Shown in pieces: positions 24,250 to 33,231 of a stretch of DNA of 64,000 bases. Each line of letters begins with the position of its first letter. The first letter of the stretch is position 1. The position numbers and the translations under genes were made by a program. The stretch comes from VAZQ01 sp035263865 (lineage in GTDB: Bacteria > Pseudomonadota > Alphaproteobacteria > Rhizobiales > Xanthobacteraceae), in contig DATFQX010000094.1 in NCBI GenBank assembly GCA_035263865.1, positions 26,929 to 90,928 on the forward strand, given 5' to 3'. The notes beneath the pieces were generated by a model. It ran no database searches and was not told the DNA's origin. It worked only from the letters and a program-made list of their open reading frames with translations.

Positions 24250-26664
24250 CTATGGCAGCGCCTTGAGGTGGCGGATCGGCCGGCCCGGCGTGAGCGCCGC
24301 TGCCGCCGCAACGACGGCGTTGGCGTCAATACCGTAGTGGCGGTAGAGGTCCGGGATCGAGCCGGTCTGCCCGAAATGCTCAACGCCGAGCGCGCGCACA
24401 CGATGGCCGTGGACAGCGCCGAGCCAGGCGAGCGTTGCCGGATGGCCGTCGATGACCGTTACGATCCCGCAGTGGGACGGCACATCGCCCAGCAGCTTTT
24501 CGATATGCGCGCGCGCGTGCACGAGGCCGCGCTCGCGCGCGCGTTGCGCGGCGGTCCAACCGGCATTGAGCCGGTCGGCCGAGGTGACGGCAAGCAGGCC
24601 GACGTCGCGGCGGTCCTCGGCCATCAGCCCGACCGCTTGGATCGCCTCCGGCACCACGGCGCCGGTATAGGCCACCACGACCTGGCAATTCGGGCCGGGC
24701 GCGCGCTGCCAGTAGGCGCCGTCGACGATCGCTTGGCGCAGCTCCGGCGTCATCGCCCGCTTGATCTGCTCGATCGGCCGGGTCGAAAGCCGCAGATAGA
24801 CCGAGCCGCCGGTCTCGTCGCGCAGCCAGTTGCGTTCCGAGGCTTCGCCCTCGGCATCGCGCTGGATGTAGTCGAAGGCAAACGCGAGGATCGCCGCGAG
24901 CTCGTCGACGAATGCCGGCTCGAAGGCGGCGAGCCCGTCCTGGGCGAGCCCAATGAGCGGGGTTGCGATCGACTGGTGCGCGCCGCCTTCGGGCGCCAGC
25001 GTGATGCCAGACGGCGTCGCCGCCAGAATGAAGCGGGCGTCCTGGTAGCAGGCGTAGTTGAGTGCATCGAGCCCGCGCTGAATGAACGGGTCGTAGAGCG
25101 TGCCGATCGGGATGAGGCGCTCGCCGTTGATCGCGTGCGAGAGGCCGAGCGCGGAGAGGAGAATGAACAGATTCATCTCGGCGATGCCGAGCTCGATGTG
25201 CTGGCCTCTGGGCGAGAAATCCCAACTAAACGTCGAGGGAATGCGCTCGCTGCGGAACGTATCGGCGAGCGCCTCGCGGGCAAATAGTCCGCGCCGGTTG
25301 ACCCAGGCGCCGAGATTGGTCGAGACGGTGACGTCCGGCGACGTAGTGACGATGCGCTCCGCGATCGCGGTTTTTCCGCGGCCGAGCTCGTTGAGCAGCG
25401 CGCCGAAACCCGTCTGCGTCGACATCACCGGCTTGATCGTCACGGGCAAATCCGCCGGCGCCTCGATGCGCGCGGCTTGATGGCGACGCGTTCCGGCCGG
25501 GAACGGTACCCGGCGCAGAAATTCCTGCAGCTCGGCCGGCGCGATGCTCAATCCTTCGAACTTGTCCCACTCGTGTCCGGGACGGACGTTCATCGCGGCG
25601 CGCAAGCTTTCCGCCTGCGCGGGGGTCATCAGGCCTGCATGGTTGTCCTTGTGCCCCGCGAACGGCAGGCCAAAACCTTTGATGGTGTAGCAGATGAAGC
25701 AGATCGGCCGCTCGTGATCGACCTTGGCGAAGGCTTCGATCAACGAGGGCAGGTCGTGGCCCGCGAGATTGGTCATCAGCCGCGCGAGTTCTTCGTCGGA
25801 GCGCGCCTCGATCAGCCGCGTGACGGCGCCTTGACCGCCGATCTCGTCGAGGAGGCGCCTGCGCCAGGCGGCGCCGCCTTGGAAAACGAGCGCGGAATAG
25901 AGCTGGTTGGGGCAGTTATCGATCCATTGGCGCAGACGCTCGCCGCCCGGTTCGCGGAATGCCTGCTGCAATAGCGAGCCGTATTTGAGGATGACCACGT
26001 CCCAGCCGAAGGCTTGAAACAGCGCCCCGTAACGCGCCCACAAACCCTCGCGGATCACCGCATCGAGGCTTTGGCGGTTGTAGTCGATGATCCACCAGCA
26101 ATTGCGCAGCCCTTGCTTCCAGCCCTCGAGGATGGCCTCGAAGATGTTGCCTTCGTCGAGTTCGGCGTCGCCGACCAGCGCGATCATGCGGCCTTCGGGC
26201 CGCTCTAACGCCCAACCATGTGCCCGCACGTAGTCCTGAACAAGCGAAGAGAACAGCGTCTGCGCCACGCCGAGCCCAACCGAGCCCGTCGAGAAGTCGA
26301 CGTCGTCTATATCCTTGCTGCGCGAGGGATAGCTCTGCGCGCCCTTGTAGCCGCGAAAATCCTCAAGCTTCTGCCGAGTCTGCCGGTCGAAGAGATACTG
26401 GATCGCGTGGTAGATCGGGCTTGCGTGCGGCTTGACTGCGACGCGGTCTTGCGGCCGCAGCGCGTGGAAATAGAGCGCGGTCATGATGGTGGCGAGCGAG
26501 GCGGAGGAGGCCTGGTGTCCGCCGACCTTCACGCCGTCGAGGTTCTCGCGCAGATGGTTGGCGTGATGGATGGTCCAGCTCGCGAGCCACAGCACCTTTT
26601 TCTCGAGCTCGTGCAGGATCGCGAGCTCGCGCGCGCTGGGATTGGTCGTGCCGCCTTCGATCAT
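24250..26664 (-). CDS. transketolase-like thiamine-diphosphate enzyme (AceE-like, 804 residues)
   Basis: An 804-residue thiamine-diphosphate protein of the transketolase/pyruvate dehydrogenase E1 superfamily. The N-terminal half contains GGHQASSASLATIM and the cofactor motif beginning GDAELDEGNIFEA (GD at 165-166) and ending at an Asn near 196 (IDYNRQ). The middle has STNLGAWVNRRG and GQHIELGIAEMN with the catalytic Glu, and the C-terminal domain follows. It is longer than transketolase (about 660) and shorter than AceE (about 890). No E2 or E3 subunit genes are nearby, so it is not obviously part of a pyruvate dehydrogenase complex. Reaction not assigned. Confidence 0.85.
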   Translation of the reverse strand: MIEGGTTNPSARELAILHELEKKVLWLASWTIHHANHLRENLDGVKVGGHQASSASLATIMTALYFHALRPQDRVAVKPHASPIYHAIQYLFDRQTRQKLEDFRGYKGAQSYPSRSKDIDDVDFSTGSVGLGVAQTLFSSLVQDYVRAHGWALERPEGRMIALVGDAELDEGNIFEAILEGWKQGLRNCWWIIDYNRQSLDAVIREGLWARYGALFQAFGWDVVILKYGSLLQQAFREPGGERLRQWIDNCPNQLYSALVFQGGAAWRRRLLDEIGGQGAVTRLIEARSDEELARLMTNLAGHDLPSLIEAFAKVDHERPICFICYTIKGFGLPFAGHKDNHAGLMTPAQAESLRAAMNVRPGHEWDKFEGLSIAPAELQEFLRRVPFPAGTRRHQAARIEAPADLPVTIKPVMSTQTGFGALLNELGRGKTAIAERIVTTSPDVTVSTNLGAWVNRRGLFAREALADTFRSERIPSTFSWDFSPRGQHIELGIAEMNLFILLSALGLSHAINGERLIPIGTLYDPFIQRGLDALNYACYQDARFILAATPSGITLAPEGGAHQSIATPLIGLAQDGLAAFEPAFVDELAAILAFAFDYIQRDAEGEASERNWLRDETGGSVYLRLSTRPIEQIKRAMTPELRQAIVDGAYWQRAPGPNCQVVVAYTGAVVPEAIQAVGLMAEDRRDVGLLAVTSADRLNAGWTAAQRARERGLVHARAHIEKLLGDVPSHCGIVTVIDGHPATLAWLGAVHGHRVRALGVEHFGQTGSIPDLYRHYGIDANAVVAAAAALTPGRPIRHLKALP

Positions 26665-26705
26665 TGGAACAGCATTATATCAAGGGCCTTGCCACTGACC
26701 CATCG

Positions 26706-26795
26706 CGTCATTGCCGGGCTTGACCCGGCAATCCATCGCTTAGGCATGAAGTGCTTTTTTGCGATGGATGCGCGGGTCAAGCCCGCGCATGACGA
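26706..26795. repeat. extragenic palindromic repeat, family A (CGTCATTGCCGGGCTTGACCCGGCA type)
   Basis: An imperfect 90-base palindrome: the left arm CGTCATTGCCGGGCTTGACC faces the right arm GGGTCAAGCCCGCGCATGAC around a central spacer. Sister copies sit near 31126, 33134 and 63417, with a diverged one near 45791. It fills most of the gap between the transketolase-like gene and mepA. Confidence 0.85.
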
Positions 26796-26880
26796 GTCGA
26801 GAACAACTGACGTCCGTATTATAGCGCTGTGCGGAAAGGCAAAGTCAGCGCGAATATTTCGGCAGCCACAAGATTGGCGC

Positions 26881-27837
26881 CTACGGCGCCAGCAGCACCT
26901 GACGGCAGGCGGCGGGCAGATCGGCCATCTTCAGCGGCGGCTTGGGTTTCGCCGGCACCGGTGACGGTTTTGGGTGCAGCACTGCCTCGGTGAACCAGTA
27001 CTCGAGATCCTTGCCGCAGCCGTCGTCCGCCTCCGGCGGCGGCTGCGGCGCGCAGTCTGGGCTATCGGACGGGCAGTTGATCCGCACGTGGAAGTGATAG
27101 TCATGTCCCCACCACGGCCGCACCTTGCCGAGCCAGCGCCGGTCGCTGCCGGCCTCGCGGCACAACGCTTTCTTGATCGCCGCATTGACGAAGATGCGGG
27201 CGACTTCCGGATCCTTCGCCGCGGCCCTGATGACCGCCGTGTGCGCGGGCGTCCATACCTGCGGGTCGACGTCCCTGCGATCTTCGGCCACCACCATCGT
27301 CGCTGAGATTTCTTCCCGCTCCTTGCGCGTGAGCTCGCGGTCGGGCATCGGCGTAAGCCAGATGTCGGCGTCGAGCCCAACCTGATGGCTCGCATGGCCG
27401 GTGAGCATCGGGCCACCGCGCGGCTGCGAGATGTCGCCGACGAGGAGGCCGTGCCAGCCGGTCTTCGGCGCTTGTGCTGAAAGGTGCTCGAGGAATTCGA
27501 TCAGCTTGGGATGGCCCCAGTTGCGGTTGCGCGAGAGCCGCATCACTTGCCACGTTGGCCCGTTGATCGGCAGCGCCACCGCGCCGGCGAGACAGCCCTT
27601 GGAATAGAAGCCGATAGTGCGCGCTTGCAGAGGCGCGGGCGCGGTCTTGCGCCCGAACAATTCCTTGGCTGGCGTTGCGGGGTCGTCAGGCTTGGCGAGC
27701 GGCGGCAACGGCTGCGGGTTGAGGGTGCCTTTGTCCTGCGCGATTGCGCCCGAGGGCGCGAGCAACGCGGCCAGCGCCAATGCGGCGACACGCACCACAA
27801 TCGTGCGAGATGCGCTCGGTGGCTCTATCGTTCTCAT
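26881..27837 (-). CDS. mepA: penicillin-insensitive murein endopeptidase MepA
   Basis: A 318-residue zinc endopeptidase of the MepA (LAS) family that cuts peptide cross-links in periplasmic peptidoglycan. The signal peptide spans about residues 1-33 (ending PSGAIAQDK). Zinc-site motifs are HASHQVGLDADIWL and WGHDYHFHVRI. GDISQPRGGPMLTG and the long C-terminal Cys-rich part (CPSDSPDCAP, DDGCGKDLE) are typical of the family. ATG 27837 is preferred because the signal peptide follows directly; the frame stays open further upstream. Confidence 0.92.
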   Translation of the reverse strand: MRTIEPPSASRTIVVRVAALALAALLAPSGAIAQDKGTLNPQPLPPLAKPDDPATPAKELFGRKTAPAPLQARTIGFYSKGCLAGAVALPINGPTWQVMRLSRNRNWGHPKLIEFLEHLSAQAPKTGWHGLLVGDISQPRGGPMLTGHASHQVGLDADIWLTPMPDRELTRKEREEISATMVVAEDRRDVDPQVWTPAHTAVIRAAAKDPEVARIFVNAAIKKALCREAGSDRRWLGKVRPWWGHDYHFHVRINCPSDSPDCAPQPPPEADDGCGKDLEYWFTEAVLHPKPSPVPAKPKPPLKMADLPAACRQVLLAP

Positions 27838-27992
27838 CCTTGCAGCATCCGATCCAGAATCTTGTGCCCCTTCGGGGATGAGGGACATCGCATGTGGCGA
27901 TTGTATGGAAGGGCGCACTCTGCACCTATCATGCGGCCTCTGGGCTCTTCGCCCCCAAATCAAATCCGGGGCCATTCGCGCGCCCGTCACAT

Positions 27993-28574
27993 TCAGTCTT
28001 TGAGCCGCGCGGCAATCGCCCGCGCGCGCCGTCGATAGGCATGGGCGAGGTTCTGCGCACGATCGCGGAAGAGGTCGGCGCCGCCGATCGCGAGCAAGCG
28101 CTCTTCCGTAGCTGCGTGCGTCTCGATCGTGCCGTCGGCGCGGATATGGCCGACGGCGAGTCCGCGCTCGACGAGCGCCCGTCCAACCAGCAGCCAGCGG
28201 TGGCAATCGAGCGGTTCGCGCTCGGCACAAAGAAGGCAGACGCGCTGGCGCTCGCTCGCATCCACCACGCGCCCGAGGCCGGCCGCAAATTCCTCTCGCG
28301 TGGCCATTGCCTCGTAGTCGGCCACCCCATCGCGGTAAAGCTTTGGATCGCGCGGGCGACCGCCCAGGGCGTCACCGAGCTGGATATAGGTCATCCCTTC
28401 CTCCGCGAGCCGCTGTGCCAGCTGTTTTGCGGAGAACCAAGGGCACCAGCGCGAGAACGGGACCGAGCGCACATCGGCGACGGCGCTCACGCCCGCGTTC
28501 TTGAGCAAAGCCATGAAACGATCGGCCGCGAGATTGGAGTGGCCGATCGTCAAGAGATCGTAAGAGGGCATCAT
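27993..28574 (-). CDS. DUF488 domain-containing protein
   Basis: A 193-residue DUF488 protein. It starts LLTIGHSNLAADRFMALL, carries the ADVRSVPFSRWCPWF block, then the conserved CLLCAEREPLDCHRWLLVG with Cys and His residues that could bind metal. The family has no settled function. Two ATGs in tandem at 28574 and 28571 both fit; the longer frame upstream is antisense to the hydrolase gene. It ends 155 bases before mepA on the same strand and begins 27 bases after the serine hydrolase gene, so these may form one operon. Confidence 0.9.
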   Translation of the reverse strand: MMPSYDLLTIGHSNLAADRFMALLKNAGVSAVADVRSVPFSRWCPWFSAKQLAQRLAEEGMTYIQLGDALGGRPRDPKLYRDGVADYEAMATREEFAAGLGRVVDASERQRVCLLCAEREPLDCHRWLLVGRALVERGLAVGHIRADGTIETHAATEERLLAIGGADLFRDRAQNLAHAYRRRARAIAARLKD

Positions 28575-28600
28575 TCCAAGTTTTGATGCGCTCGTGCGTT

Positions 28601-29746
28601 TCAGCGCGGCGCCAAATCGGCGACGAGGTCGTGCGCGGCGCTGGTGAGCCCCTCGAACAGGGGAAAGTTGAGCCGATTGACCGCGACGAAAACGCCCACT
28701 CCGCGCGTGGGCGCCAGCACCACATAGGTCATGAATCCGGCGATGCCGCCGCTCTTCGTCATGATCAACGGGCGCTTCTCCTTGGGAAGCGAAATGATCC
28801 AGCCGAGCCCCAGCCCGTCCATCTTCTCGCCCCCGACACCGACAGCGGCCTTGAGGCCGTCGTGCCAGCGGTAGGGAGCCTGGTCGATCGTGCGCACTTC
28901 GGCGCCAGTGGCGTCGTCGGCGAGGTGCCAGCGCATCCATTTCACCATGTCGTCGCCGGTGGTGAAGACGTTGCCGGAGGACTCCATCGCCGTCGGTGTA
29001 TCCCACAGCGGCGCCTCTTTGCCGTCGAGATCAAGCCCGGTCATGGCGCGCGGCGTCTGCGCCGGGGAAAGTTTCGTGGTCGTGTCGACCATTCGCAGTG
29101 GCGTCGCCACGCGCTCGGCCAGCAGCGCCGCATAGGGCTTGCCGCCGGCTTTGGCGAGCGCCTCGCCGAGCAGCCCGAAGCCGAGATTGGAATACATCGC
29201 GCCGGAGCCCGGGGCGTAGGGCAGCGTGGCCTGCGCGAGCCAGCGCCAATACGCATCGGCTTGAAAGTGCATGAACGGGTTCTCTCCGGGCTTGGGATCC
29301 GGCACATCCGGCAGCTCGCGCGGCAGCCCGGCCGTGTAGGTCGCAAGGTCGAGCAGCGTGATCTCGCGCCCGGCGAATGCCGGCACTTTCGCGCCGGCCG
29401 GCGCGTATTTGGCAAGCGGATGCACGAGCTTTACCGCGCCGTCGGCCGCCATGCTTGCGAGCACGTGACCCGCCATGACTTTGGCGATCGAGCCCATGCG
29501 CAGAATGGAGCCGCCATCGGGCTCGACCTTGCTGCCGGGGCGCGTCTCGCCGTAGCCGAGCACGACGGATTCGTCTCCGCGCACCACCGCCAGGACGAGG
29601 CCCGGTGCGCCTGAGCTGAGCCACAGAATCGCGCCGCTCATGGAGGCCGCGTCTTTAAGAACGATATCGCCGGCGCGCGCGCTCGCCGGGGCCCCGGCGA
29701 GAACGAGCGCGAGACTCGCGGCTAGGCTGTTCGCTCTCGGCGTCAT
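28601..29746 (-). CDS. serine hydrolase, beta-lactamase/AmpH-like family
   Basis: A 381-residue class C-type penicillin-binding fold protein. Signal peptide residues 1-25 (ending ASARAGD). The catalytic SxxK is S86-I-A-K89 (MGSIAKVMAG), the YxN is in AMYSNLGFGLLGEAL and the KxG triad is KSGGIAGF. This resembles AmpH/D-alanyl-D-alanine carboxypeptidase-endopeptidases that edit peptidoglycan, rather than a resistance beta-lactamase. ATG 29746 has a GAGAGGA site four bases away. Confidence 0.9.
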   Translation of the reverse strand: MTPRANSLAASLALVLAGAPASARAGDIVLKDAASMSGAILWLSSGAPGLVLAVVRGDESVVLGYGETRPGSKVEPDGGSILRMGSIAKVMAGHVLASMAADGAVKLVHPLAKYAPAGAKVPAFAGREITLLDLATYTAGLPRELPDVPDPKPGENPFMHFQADAYWRWLAQATLPYAPGSGAMYSNLGFGLLGEALAKAGGKPYAALLAERVATPLRMVDTTTKLSPAQTPRAMTGLDLDGKEAPLWDTPTAMESSGNVFTTGDDMVKWMRWHLADDATGAEVRTIDQAPYRWHDGLKAAVGVGGEKMDGLGLGWIISLPKEKRPLIMTKSGGIAGFMTYVVLAPTRGVGVFVAVNRLNFPLFEGLTSAAHDLVADLAPR

Positions 29747-29825
29747 TGGTCCTCTCGATACGCGAAGTTTATCGAGAGGCTGCTTGCCATGGCCAAGCAC
29801 TCATAGCCAGCGCAAAAATCCGGAT

Positions 29826-29935
29826 CCGACCGGGCAGGCGGGGGAGGGTTGGGGAGGGGGCGAGCTCAAAGGTCTATCTTGTTGCGTGCCCCTCCCGGTC
29901 CCTCCCGCGCAAGCGGGGGAGGGAACGATGTGGCA
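29826..29935. repeat. G/C-tract repeat, family D (CGGGGGAGGGTTGGGGAGGGGG type)
   Basis: The segment holds a G-rich arm (GGCGGGGGAGGGTTGGGG) and a C-rich arm (CCCCTCCCGGTCCCTCCCGC) that can pair as a large hairpin, followed by GCGGGGGAGGGA. It occupies most of the 235-base gap between the serine hydrolase gene and the CHRD gene. A shortened relative with GCGGGAGAGGGGCGATGTGGC is at about 43350-43383. Confidence 0.6.
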
Positions 29936-29980
29936 CTGCCTGTCGCAATCGGCGCGAGCGCGACATCATGTTCGCGAATG

Positions 29981-30405
29981 TCACTTCGTGACTTGCCCGC
30001 GAATCTCCCCCGGCCAGTTCGCCTCGGTATGAATGTTGAAATACCATTTACCGGCTAAAAGATCGGCCGCTTGGGTATCGGTCAGCGTCGCGGTTCCGTC
30101 GATCGGACTTGCGACTGAGCCCTGGACCGGGACGATGACGCCGGCAGTTTTGTCCGGATCGGCGGGCCCGTGAAAATGCGCCGCGGTGGCATTGCCCGTT
30201 AGGCCGGAATACGTGACCGTGTACGTCAACTGGTTGGTCACAGTGTCGTAACTGCCCTGGCGGTACCGTCGCTGTTGGTTGGCGGCACCGATTGCGCGGC
30301 GTTCAGGCTGGCTTTGAGGTTGACGGTTTCGGCAAACGCCATGGGTGTCTCGATCACAAACGCCGTCAGCGCGGCGACAGCGATACTTGCAATACCTTTG
30401 TTCAT
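29981..30405 (-). pseudogene. CHRD-domain secreted protein, interrupted by a frameshift
   Basis: The reading frame is split in two. The first part, from ATG 30405 behind a strong GGGAGGAG site, encodes a signal peptide (MNKGIASIAVAALTAF ... MAFAETVNLKASLNAA) and the start of a CHRD domain (QSVPPTNSDGTAR). The second part, in another frame, continues exactly where the domain should (GSYDTVTNQLTYTVTYSG, TAAHFHGPADP, YFNIHTEANWPGEIRGQ). Adding one base in the CCC run near 30255 restores a complete domain of normal length. This is either a recent pseudogene or a sequencing error. CHRD domains are secreted beta-barrel-like modules of unknown activity. Confidence 0.85.
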
Positions 30406-30575
30406 TGATCTCCTCCCTCTTTCGCGGCGGGAACGCCATCCTTGCGAATCCCGTGTTCGAAGAACACCGGGCAACCGATCAGTATTTCATCAGGCAATCG
30501 GCTGGGAGTGCCAGTGTGATAAAACTGCTCAACTTTTTCGGAAGGTCGCGACGTGAATAAGCTGCAAGGATCTCC

Positions 30576-31085
30576 ATGATCGCCATTCGTGCGGCCAAGG
30601 CGGCAACCGTGGCGGCGATCGCGCTGTTCGCCACATTGGTCGTCTTCGGCAACCTGACCGATTACAACACCAATTTTGCGTTCGTCGAGCACGTCATGTC
30701 CATGGGCACGATCTTTCCGTTCTCGACCATTAAATACCGGGCGATCACCAATCCTGCGCTTTGGCACGCCGCCTACGCGCTCATCATCGCGACGCAGGCA
30801 GCAACGGCGCTCCTGTGTTGGGTCGGCGCGGCGGCGCTCGCGCGCGCCCTGCGCGCCGATGCCGCCACGTTCAATCGAGCCAAAAGCTTCGCCGTCCTCG
30901 GCCTTACGCTCGGGTTTCTGCTGTGGCAGGTCGGATTCATGTCGATCGCAGGGGAATGGTTCGGCATGTGGCAGTCGCAGCAATGGAACGGCGTGCCGAG
31001 TGCCTTCCGATTCGTTATCACCATCATCGCCGTGCTGATCTTCGTGGCGATGCCGGATCACGATCTCGAACGCGGCGGGACGTGA
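30576..31085 (+). CDS. DUF2165 family small integral membrane protein
   Basis: A 169-residue membrane protein with about four hydrophobic helices (residues 5-25, 63-88, 100-122, 142-160). Family-like blocks are VVFGNLTDYNTNFAFVEHVMSMGT near the start, ITNPALWHAAYALI, and GEWFGMWQSQQWNG before the last helix. DUF2165 proteins have no assigned function. It is transcribed away from the CHRD gene. Confidence 0.88.
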   Translation: MIAIRAAKAATVAAIALFATLVVFGNLTDYNTNFAFVEHVMSMGTIFPFSTIKYRAITNPALWHAAYALIIATQAATALLCWVGAAALARALRADAATFNRAKSFAVLGLTLGFLLWQVGFMSIAGEWFGMWQSQQWNGVPSAFRFVITIIAVLIFVAMPDHDLERGGT

Positions 31086-31125
31086 GAGCTACGGCGCCGA
31101 CGGCCGTTGGCACTGATCCATCCAC

Positions 31126-31215
31126 CGTCATTGCCGGGCTTGACCCGGAAATCCATCCTCTTCGCATGAAGGGTTTCTTTTGATGGATGCCCGGGTCCAA
31201 GCCCGGGCATGACGA
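31126..31215. repeat. extragenic palindromic repeat, family A
   Basis: The left arm CGTCATTGCCGGGCTTGACC and right arm GGGTCCAAGCCCGGGCATGAC enclose a central ATGAAGGGTTTC spacer. The layout matches the copy at 26706. It lies in the convergent gap between DUF2165 and lepA. Confidence 0.85.
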
Positions 31216-31237
31216 GTCAGCAATTGATGCCGTGGCG

Positions 31238-33040
31238 TCACACGTCCACCTTCAGTGCCGCGATGAAGGCCTCCTGCGGGATCTCCACCTTGCCGAACTG
31301 GCGCATGCGCTTCTTGCCCTCCTTCTGCTTCTCCAGAAGCTTGCGCTTGCGCGTCACGTCGCCGCCGTAACATTTGGCGGTGACGTCTTTGCGCAACGCA
31401 CGCACCGTCTCGCGCGCGATGATCTTGCCGCCGATCGCGGCCTGGATGGGCACCTGGAACATGTGCGGCGGGATGAGCTCCTTGAGCTTTTCCACCATCG
31501 CGCGGCCGCGACTCTCCGCGCGCGTGCGATGCACCAGCATGGCGAGCGCATCGACTGGCTCACCGTTGACCAGAATTTGCATCTTGACGAGATCCGCCGG
31601 CCTGAAGTCGGTGAGATGATAGTCGAACGATGCGTAGCCTTTCGATACGGATTTCAGACGGTCGTAGAAGTCGAATACCACCTCGTTGAGCGGCAGGTCA
31701 TATTTCACCATCGCGCGGTTGCCGACGTAGGTCAGGTCGATCTGCGCCCCACGCCGGTCCTGGCAGAGCTTGAGCACGCTGCCGAGATATTCGTCCGGAG
31801 TCATGATTGTGGCGCGGATCCACGGCTCCTCCATCTCCTTGACCCGTACCGGATCCGGCATATCGACGGGATTGTGGATCTCGAGCTTGTTTCCGTTGGT
31901 CAGCGTGATCTTGTAGATCACCGAGGGTGCGGTCGCGATCAGGTCGAGGTTGAACTCGCGCGCAAGCCGCTCCTGGATGACCTCGAGATGCAGCAGGCCG
32001 AGGAATCCGCAGCGGAAGCCGAAGCCCAGCGCGGCCGACGTCTCCATCTCGTAGGTGAAACTCGCGTCGTTAAGCCGCAGCTTGCCCATGGCGGCGCGCA
32101 AATCCTCGAACTGCGCGGCGTCGACCGGGAAGAGGCCGCAGAAGACGACGGGAACGGCTGGCCGGAAGCCGGGTAGCGCCGTGCTCACCGGTTTGCGGTC
32201 GTCGGTGATGGTGTCGCCGACGCGGGTATCGGCGACCTGCTTGATTGAGGCGGTGAGAAAGCCGATCTCGCCCGGGCCGAGCTCGTCGACGTCCACCATC
32301 TTCGGCGTGAAGACGCCGACCCGGTCGACCTCGTAGGCGGCGCCGCTCCCCATCATGCGGATGCGCTGGCCGCGCCGGAGCACGCCGTCGACGATGCGCA
32401 GCAGCACGATGACGCCGAGATAGCTGTCGTACCAGCTGTCGACCAAGAGCGCCTTGAGCGGCGCCTCACCGTCGCCCTTGGGCGGCGGCAGCCGCGTGAC
32501 GATGCCCTCGAGCACGTCGGGAACATTGAGGCCGGTCTTTGCCGAGATCAGGATCGCGTTCGAAGCGTCGAGCCCGATCACGTCCTCGATCTGCTGCTTC
32601 ACCTTCTCCGGTTCCGCCGCGGGGAGGTCGACCTTGTTGAGGACAGGCACGACCTCGTGATTGTTCTCGATCGCCTGATAGACGTTGGCGAGCGTCTGCG
32701 CCTCGACTCCCTGCGAAGCGTCTACCACCAAGAGCGAGCCTTCGCAGGCGGCGAGGGAACGGTTGACCTCGTAGGCGAAATCGACGTGGCCCGGCGTGTC
32801 AATCAGATTGAGCACGTAGTCCTTGCCGTCACGCGCCCGGTACTTGAGCCGCACCGTCTGCGCCTTGATGGTGATACCGCGCTCGCGCTCGATGTCCATG
32901 GAGTCGAGCACCTGCTCCACCATTTCGCGCTCGGTGAGCCCGCCGGTCGCTTGGATCAACCGGTCGGCCAGCGTCGACTTGCCGTGGTCGATATGCGCGA
33001 TGATCGCGAAGTTGCGGATGTTCTCGATGGCCGCATTCAT
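31238..33040 (-). CDS. lepA: elongation factor 4 (LepA)
   Basis: A 600-residue translational GTPase, the usual LepA length. ATG 33040 starts MNAAIENIRNFAIIAHIDHGKST, with G1 HIDHGKST, G3 DTPGHVDF and G4 NKVD, then the EF-G-like domains and the LepA C-terminal domain ending in KRMRQFGKVEIPQEAFIAAL. LepA acts on stalled or mis-translocated ribosomes at the membrane. In-frame sequence up to 33139 is repeat-adjacent and not part of the family. Confidence 0.98.
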   Translation of the reverse strand: MNAAIENIRNFAIIAHIDHGKSTLADRLIQATGGLTEREMVEQVLDSMDIERERGITIKAQTVRLKYRARDGKDYVLNLIDTPGHVDFAYEVNRSLAACEGSLLVVDASQGVEAQTLANVYQAIENNHEVVPVLNKVDLPAAEPEKVKQQIEDVIGLDASNAILISAKTGLNVPDVLEGIVTRLPPPKGDGEAPLKALLVDSWYDSYLGVIVLLRIVDGVLRRGQRIRMMGSGAAYEVDRVGVFTPKMVDVDELGPGEIGFLTASIKQVADTRVGDTITDDRKPVSTALPGFRPAVPVVFCGLFPVDAAQFEDLRAAMGKLRLNDASFTYEMETSAALGFGFRCGFLGLLHLEVIQERLAREFNLDLIATAPSVIYKITLTNGNKLEIHNPVDMPDPVRVKEMEEPWIRATIMTPDEYLGSVLKLCQDRRGAQIDLTYVGNRAMVKYDLPLNEVVFDFYDRLKSVSKGYASFDYHLTDFRPADLVKMQILVNGEPVDALAMLVHRTRAESRGRAMVEKLKELIPPHMFQVPIQAAIGGKIIARETVRALRKDVTAKCYGGDVTRKRKLLEKQKEGKKRMRQFGKVEIPQEAFIAALKVDV

Positions 33041-33133
33041 GGCGCGCGGATTAGCACCCGCCTCAGCGAGCGGCAAGGACTGGGGTCTCGCCTGTCGAGT
33101 ATACCGACGGAGCGCCCGCGCAGACCCGTCCAC

Positions 33134-33213
33134 CGTCATTGCCGGGCTTGACCCGGCAATCCATCCCTCTTCGTAAGAAGATGGATGCGCGGGTCAAGCC
33201 CGCGCATGACGAA
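33134..33213. repeat. extragenic palindromic repeat, family A
   Basis: CGTCATTGCCGGGCTTGACC faces GGGTCAAGCCCGCGCATGAC across a short spacer containing CTCTTCGTAAGAAG. It separates lepA from the amidotransferase gene; both genes are on the minus strand, so the repeat lies between two transcription units or within a long 5' leader. Confidence 0.85.
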
Positions 33214-33231
33214 TCGGGACCCGGAACCGCA

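Noticed and set aside
28601..29746. Antibiotic-resistance beta-lactamase
   Set aside because: The SxxK, YxN and KSG layout fits AmpH-type peptidoglycan hydrolases, and nothing suggests a resistance cassette.
26706..33213. CRISPR array
   Set aside because: The repeats are single palindromic copies kilobases apart without regular spacers, and no cas genes are present.
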